Below are positions 58,339 through 64,000 of a stretch of DNA of 64,000 nucleotides, piece after piece. Below the pieces are notes generated by a model. That model saw nothing but the letters and a program-made list of their open reading frames with translations, was not told the origin of the DNA and did not search any database. Position 1 is the stretch's first letter, and each line of letters begins with the position of its first letter. The stretch is from Chionis minor (lineage: Eukaryota; Chordata; Aves; Charadriiformes; Chionididae): NCBI GenBank assembly GCA_013398295.1, contig VZSF01000891.1, forward strand, positions 227,001-291,000, written 5' to 3'. The position numbers and the translations under genes were made by a program.

Positions 58339-61149
58339 TCAAATTAAAAATATTTTCTTAATCGAGGATGCATAAATTATTCCCAGTGGGCACCTAAGTG
58401 ACAATAAATTTCACATGCCTGGGAATTAACATGCCCCACTTATATTACTTTGCTGTTCCATTAAAAAAATGCATTATTCATTTAAATGGCTTCTACTGTA
58501 TTTAGGTTCTGAAAAAGACATCCAACTGATATTTCGAGGCCTAAATCTGAGCAACATATAGGGCAATTGTGCATGTACTTGCGTACTAAACTTGGAAAAG
58601 GTGTTACATTTAACATGTTTTTAAAAGCACAAAAATAAAATCATACAAAAAGAGATGTACCAATTCAGCTAATTGCTGTGATTGACTGAAACAATGTCAG
58701 CATTTCTGATATTTCTGATATTGTCTAATTTTAGAGTATTCAGAATGTTTCTGTACGTATCTAAACCTTTTGAGCTGTGGCTGTATCCCTGTTAAACCCA
58801 CACTGTGGCCAGGCAATGTAGCGCAATAGCATATTTTTTCCTGTCCTCCTTTCAGGGTGGTTTGACTGTCCCCCGATCCGCCGCACGGCTGCTTCTGCGG
58901 GCAGCGCTGCTCTGTCCACCCCGCGCAGAGGTGGAGGGGAAGGAAGGAGCTAGAGCCAAAGCATGCATTTTCAAGAGGGACCAAGGAGTATTTGAGCTGG
59001 GAATAGGCAGGGGAGAATGAAAATCTGTGGGGATGGCATATGGAGCTCTTGTCTGTCCCTCTGTAGCTGTCTTTTAATAATCTTTATCAGTTTGTTCATA
59101 GGAGCAGCAGTTATTAAAAACGGGGCTAGTTCATTCACCTTCTGCACACATCGGCCTTCTTAGCTAAGCAGGTCTGAATGTCCAAGGGTTTTTGTGGGCT
59201 CTGACTGAGTGTATACTGAAGACTTTGTAACTAATCTTTTTTTTTTTTTGAAGCCCGTGGAGGTGCTCATAATCCTAAGAATGCCATACAAGCTTAGATT
59301 CTGTCTATGGAAATCATTTACAGTGGGATTTCAAAAGCCTAACCCTCCTTCCTTAGAAATCAATTGTTAAGGTCCTCATGACTTCAGTGGGAGTAGTTAT
59401 GCCAACACAGAGTGCTTTGAAAATGCCTCCCTAAACTGTAAATGAGAATATACATTTGAGAATGTTGCAACCTAATTTTTATACTGAGCTTGTGATGGTA
59501 GTAACTGAGTGCCCTAGATTTAGCGCTGTATCTACTTGATTATGTCACTTCACCACCTTGTCCGAATTTGGCACTGTAATTCATATTTACATGGGATTTA
59601 TTATTTTTGTCTCGTTGGTCCTTGTATTTTTACTGTAGTGGTCCTGTAAGTCCAGATCTACACCTCTACCCACACAGACATTTAAGAAGCAATTTATCCT
59701 AGCTATTTCGGTATGCATAAGCATAAGATGTTTTCATTTTTATATATATAAAAGACTAGTTGTTTTGCTGCCTGTACATGTTTAGGGACAAAATGGACTA
59801 AACTGAGATATTGTTTGGATTTGCATGTTGGTGGAGCTTTTGGAGGAGGTTGTTTTTTATTTCTTTTCTTTGAAACATCTGGATAAATATTTAGGTGACA
59901 CTTTATAACATTGGCATACTTCATTGTTCAATTATTTTAGAAATACTAAACTATGACAGATTTTAAAGAATATTTCAAAAACTGAGTCTGGAGGTAACAG
60001 CTTTATTACTGCATGATGACTTGACCCATATTTCCTAACATGATTTCCCTACTGTAACTCGAATTGAGTTCATGTAAGTCTAATGATATCAGTTGACCTT
60101 GACAGCTAGACCTAAAAGCCTGTAGTTGTCCTTTTTTCTTAGGATCTTTTAGGTTTTTCTTGTTTTAGTTTTTCAGCACTTTCAAGAAATCTCTTTTAAA
60201 TAAGGGATACCAAAAATTCTACCAAGAAAGCGTACCTAATTCTAACACCAAGTATTTTTGCAATTCCTTTGCATCGAGTGTATTTTATATATAGTTTCAC
60301 AGTGATACCTCTCTGTAGTGTAAATACTTAATACCTGTGTAGCAGAGAAATGGTGCTAATTACACAGCCACATGAAAAATGGTTATCAAATACTTTTGGC
60401 TCCTTTAGTGAGTGATGACTCTGTTATTGTCATTTAAGATTATTCTTAACCTTCAGCTCTGCCTTTAAATGATTTTTATTTATTTGTTTTTTTAAAATCC
60501 ACCTACTAGTAAATATTTTTCCACTTTCCTCAAGTGGAATTTCCAGCTAAAGTACCTTGGGCTGGTGCCGAGGGTCAGTTTTAACGGTAATGATGAGTTT
60601 AAAGTTGGGTATTTTAAAATCCACTAGATTAGAAGCATTAGGCTTCCGCCTAATAATGTAAAGGGGATACTACCAGCTTTCCAGTGGGTATGTCACTTTT
60701 AGCTCTGAGATCACATCTTAAAACTTGCTTTGAGCCCTTTAAGAGCAAACCTGAAAACCACCTCATTACTATGCATAGAAAAACTACTTTAATCACTTTG
60801 AGATTTCTAAAATGTATTTGTTAAAATCTTTCTCTCATTCTGAGGCTGATATCATTTGACTAAGGGCACTGAGGGAGCCTGACTTGAGAGGTATTGGGAC
60901 ATGAAAATATTGGAAATTCTTATAAGCAGTGTTTAAAATAGCTTTTCTGTAAATGATTTGGTTCACACAGAAAATGTGATCGTCTGGTGCTGTGGTTTGG
61001 CAAGCACTCTTGATGAATATGAATAAATTCACAGGTGATTTCACCTTTTATGAGTAACATGACCATGTTTAATTTGTCGTAACAACTTTTCTAGCATCAT
61101 GAATTCTCCCTTTCTTGTGTTTGCCAGGAGTGTAGGGAAGAGAGAGATG

Positions 61150-61363
61150 CAGCTGCTGGAGAGAGTCCAGCAAAGGGCCACAAAGATGATTAAGGGACTG
61201 GAGCATCTCTCCTCGGAGGAAGGTCTGCGAGAGCTGGGACGTCAGCCTGGAGAAGAGAGGCTCAGGGAATCTCACCATGGTACCTTCCAGTACCTGAAGG
61301 AGGGGTGCAAAGAAGTCGGAGCGAGGTTCTTTTCACTGATGCCCAGTGACAGGACTAGAAGCC
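61150..61363 (+). mobile_element. CR1 LINE fragment, C-terminal part of ORF2, 3'-truncated
   Basis: Sense-strand sequence from GCTGCTGGAGAGAGTCCAG to GACAGGACTAGAAG matches the CR1 ORF2 region that follows the reverse-transcriptase core. The frame encodes LERVQQRATKMIKGLEHLSS, then LRELG, FQYLKEG and SDRTRS, well-known CR1 landmarks. The frame is still open, with indel-type decay near RQPGEERLRESHHG. Unusually for CR1, the 3' part is absent after SDRTRS, so this copy has been broken by deletion or rearrangement. Its junction is about where the 17045 copy begins in element coordinates, but the two are 44 kb apart and probably unrelated. Confidence 0.93.
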
Positions 61364-63848
61364 TCGTCCTGCCTTTGCTCTTTGCTCAGTACTCGCCTGC
61401 AGAAAGCGTAGGTCCAGAGTCCTTCATCCTTGTTGGCCAGGCTTACGCAGTCCTCTCCTCACAGGGTGGCTCCTGCAGCCCCCTTTGCCCTCGCTGAGCA
61501 CCTGCTGCCCGAACCTTGCGTGGGGACACCCTGAGCTCAGGTGGCAGAAGTGTGCCGCCGCTTTGGCCGGCTGAGCGGGATGAGTTGGTCAGAGAGAGTT
61601 CAGTGTCTTTCCAAGGTCTGCATCTGCTTTCCACCATCCCAATCCCATTCCTGTTCTCCCAACCCTGAGAACAGCTAAACCGCGTAGGCTGTGTGCGTTC
61701 CATACCAATCCCATTCAAGACCTCTCCTATGAAACCAAGCTGTCCTGAACTAAAGGAGAGCCTTCACCTACTCCTTTGCAAGGACAAACTCATTAGAGCA
61801 GAGATGTGACGTTGGGATGAACACAGGTGAGGAGAGGTAAGAAATAATTGTGTTGGCATAGCTATCTGTTCATGCCAGATGCTGAAAACACCATTGAAGG
61901 ACAAAATGCATTCATTTGGGAGTTTGGTGGTTTTTTGTTGTTGAGCTGAGGTTTTGTTGTTTGGTTTTTTTTTTTTTAAAGAAAGTATGGAAATTGTTTT
62001 TCTTTGCAAAAATAGTTTTTGGGGGGTTTTTTTTCCTTGATATTTTATTTACTTACACTTGATCATGATATTGGAGGTACTTCAAGTAAGAAAGCAGCCC
62101 TGTGATTGGTATTGAGAAGGCAGGAGAGAGCCCTGTGTTACATAGATCAATAAGCTGCTCTCTTGGAAATTTGTTTTTATATTGTTTATTGGAAGGCGAT
62201 GATGACTGAAAATTTTGAGTGCTTTGATTGTCTGTTACTGATAAGCAGGGATATTTTGTGATTCAGTGACAATCACACAGAATAAAGTTAATTGATGGAA
62301 TTATTTTTATAATGCTGTTTTTATTGGAGATGCAGTTTGAAACTGAAGATAGATGACATAAAAGACATAATTCTACTTCCATTGAAATAATCTATACTTT
62401 TAGCATTTAAGAAATAACCTGGAAGAGGAGGAAGCATTTTGCTCATTAGAGACATTAATAATTCTTCTATATAACTCCTCTTCAGTCAGATAAATTAATT
62501 TCTAGATTTGGCCTGGAAACTAATAATCCCTTTCAAATATTAGAATCAGCATAGAAGACTTGGAAGAAAAATCATGATTAGAAATTCTCTAAGCTGAATA
62601 CAAACTGAAGTTGGCAATTAAATTTGGCTGTAACACTGATGTGATGTATGCGTTGCTAAGATATTTTTTTTTTCCTTAAATTCAGGGCAAAGTGGTTTTG
62701 TTGTGTTGGTTTGTTTAATTTTGTTTATTGAAAAAGGTAGTTTGTTTACCTGATAGCCAAGGAAAGCAAAGCAACTGGGATAAAAGAAACTGGTGGTTGC
62801 TAAATATTTACTGTTGTTTGACTGGCAAAGTGTGTGGGGGTTTTGTGTTTGGGTTTTTTGGAGGGGATGTTGGTATTTGTGTGGGGCTTGCTTGTTTTTT
62901 TGTTTTGGAGTGTTGTGGGTTGTTGGTTTGTTTTTTTGTTTCTTTTGGAAAACATTTAACACAATAAAAATATCCTTTATTTTCAGTTTTATTTAATAAC
63001 TGGTACAGAGTTCTGTGGGTAGCAGGTAAGGTTACTGATAGGCTGGATATTAAGCTTGTGAAATGTTAATACAGATCTTCAAAAATATTTTGATAGATGT
63101 TAATATTGAAACAGCGTTGGAAAGTGAGGGAATATTTCAACATAACTAGCTCTTGTAGTTTGATCACCTGATCCAGTATTTTTGAGTCCTTGCCCTTGCT
63201 GGGCTAGAATATGAAATTAAGCATTCAGATCTGGAAACCCCGGTCTCCGGAGAATTTTGCTCTTTTGGATAAGGCAACTCTGTCAGCACAATGGAACCAT
63301 CTCATGTTGCTGGAATAAAAGGCATTTCTGGAAGGCATTTCAATGAAGATACGAAACTGTAGAGGCCACACAGAGGGAGGGAGAGCAGGGAAGAGATAAG
63401 GAAGAGTATGGGTGAAAAAATGTTAGAGAAACACTGGGCCAGCCCCATTATTTTGTGCTAACTTGGGTTAAGTAAGCCTACAGTATGAAACCTTTTTTAA
63501 AAAAAACCCAACCACAACATAAAAACCAACAAAAAATAGTTAATGTCTTATTATTAAAATGAAGATGATGCCTGCTGATTTGCTCTGGTTTCATATGCAA
63601 ACCTGTTTTTATAGTTCCATTTCTGCATGACTCTAGTAGTTTGAGAAAGTTTTAGTATAGACTTGAAATGTCTTCTAATTGAAATGGATTAAAATGTGTT
63701 TCACTGCTTTTGTGTGGTCTCGTGGAATGTATTTTTGCATTTAATATTGGTGATTTTTATTTTTATCTGTTACATAGTGTAAGTCGTTGATGTAACTTCA
63801 ATGTGTGCTGGATTAGCTTCTGCTGTTAACATTCCTTTTTATTTCCAG
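61364..63848. other. No gene seen; T/G-rich low complexity
   Basis: Includes T/G-rich low-complexity stretches at about 61920-62035 and 62690-62945. A possible 39-nt micro-exon (62987-63025, TTATTTTCAG acceptor and CAG/GTAAGG donor) lies just upstream of the real-looking exon at 63849. Confidence 0.4.
62690..62945 (+). repeat. T/G-rich low-complexity region
   Basis: Repeated TTTTGTTTG and GGGGTTTTGTG type words without a fixed period. On the minus strand this yields the Asn/Lys/Thr/Pro-rich frame at 62618-62962, which is a composition artefact. Confidence 0.75.
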
Positions 63849-63940
63849 TTGCTGGAATTACTGCAGCTGATTTTGCCCCAGGCACGGTTCACTGGGGAGC
63901 TGGTACCTGGGGTTCCGTTGATATCCCTGTCACTGGCAAG
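63849..63940 (+). other. Candidate exon (92 nt) with strong splice sites and open frames
   Basis: TTCTGCTGTTAACATTCCTTTTTATTTCCAG has a plausible branch site (TGTTAAC) and a strong polypyrimidine tract; the acceptor ends at 63848. CACTGGCAAG followed by GTAAGG at 63941 is a strong donor. The 92 bases are GC-richer than the flanks and open in two frames: one (entered at phase 2) gives [16 protein letters not shown] and ends VTGK in phase 0; the other gives [15 protein letters not shown] do not recognise either, so the gene is not named. It is the best candidate coding exon in the window and may be exon 2 of a gene whose first exon is at 1-117 or farther upstream. Confidence 0.6.
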
Positions 63941-64000
63941 GTAAGGAGAGGTTGACTTGCATTCACTATGAGTAGCAGGCTAGAAATAAATCATTTTAAT
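63941..64000 (+). other. Start of next intron
   Basis: Sequence after the GTAAGG donor is AT-rich and runs to the window edge. Confidence 0.5.

Larger units (their letters stand above)
56275..61149. other. No gene seen; poly-T tracts and an enhancer-like block
   Basis: Poly-T runs at 56671-56688 and 57706-57725 are the main low-complexity tracts. 58250-58660 is an AT-rich, repeat-free block with a POU octamer. A GC patch at 58860-58940 yields short chance ORFs. The rest is AT-rich and featureless. Confidence 0.4.

Noticed and set aside
61099..61497. 132-codon open frame as a host gene
   Set aside because: Its core is CR1 ORF2 sequence, so it is a transposon remnant.
62618..62962. 114-codon minus frame rich in Asn, Lys, Thr and Pro
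   Set aside because: Translation of T/G-rich low-complexity DNA.
1..64000. CRISPR arrays, operons, tRNA or rRNA genes, telomeric repeats
   Set aside because: No regularly spaced direct repeats, no clover-leaf-like sequence with A/B boxes and no TTAGGG arrays were seen; repeats and splice signals indicate vertebrate DNA.

Overview
This window looks like eukaryotic, non-coding-rich DNA from a bird. The evidence is three CR1 LINE fragments, two of them showing clearly recognisable avian CR1 ORF2 C-terminal or 3'-end sequence, and one complete solo LTR of a familiar avian ERVL-like type flanked by a perfect 5-bp target-site duplication. The background is AT-rich with frequent poly-T tracts and a few GC-rich, CpG-dense islands. 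Assembly gaps or ambiguous bases lie at 10557, 22628-22708, 26682 and 27876. I see no operons, prokaryotic genes, tRNA, rRNA or CRISPR arrays.

The window reads mostly as one or more long introns plus intergenic DNA. At the left edge (1-117) a GC-rich segment ends in a textbook splice donor and looks like a first exon on the + strand. At the right edge (63849-63940) a 92-nt exon has a strong acceptor and donor and two open frames. One possibility is that both belong to one gene with a very long first intron. A second possibility is a short non-coding transcript on the left, made of 1-117, 2898-3130 and a terminal exon at 4945 to about 5585 with AATAAA at 5563-5568. That terminal exon contains a 17-codon small ORF.

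The middle is sparse. Other stretches bounded by credible splice signals, mostly on +, are 8702-8918, 15610-15793, 15818-15905, 21576-21735, 21900-21963, 25699-26008, 36260 to about 36530, 50110 to about 50410 and 56194-56274; one at 19163-19240 is on the minus strand. None matches a protein I can name, so they are exon hypotheses. The strongest promoter-like region is the CpG island at about 22380-23090. It has a YY1-like AAGATGGCGCC site, a run of six GGGCC units able to form a G-quadruplex, and an 81-base gap beside that run. A second CpG-rich block lies at about 10321-10770.

The right half (about 30-64 kb) is AT-rich, with microsatellites, short tandem duplications, the solo LTR at 45997-46683 and a CR1 fragment at 61150-61363. 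An AT-rich block near 58250-58660 carries a POU octamer and resembles a conserved enhancer. Nearly all longer ORFs are chance ORFs, especially in the GC-rich parts. I found no compelling undescribed system. The best leads are the possible conserved left-end transcript with its small ORF, the gapped CpG island, and the cluster of unassigned candidate exons.
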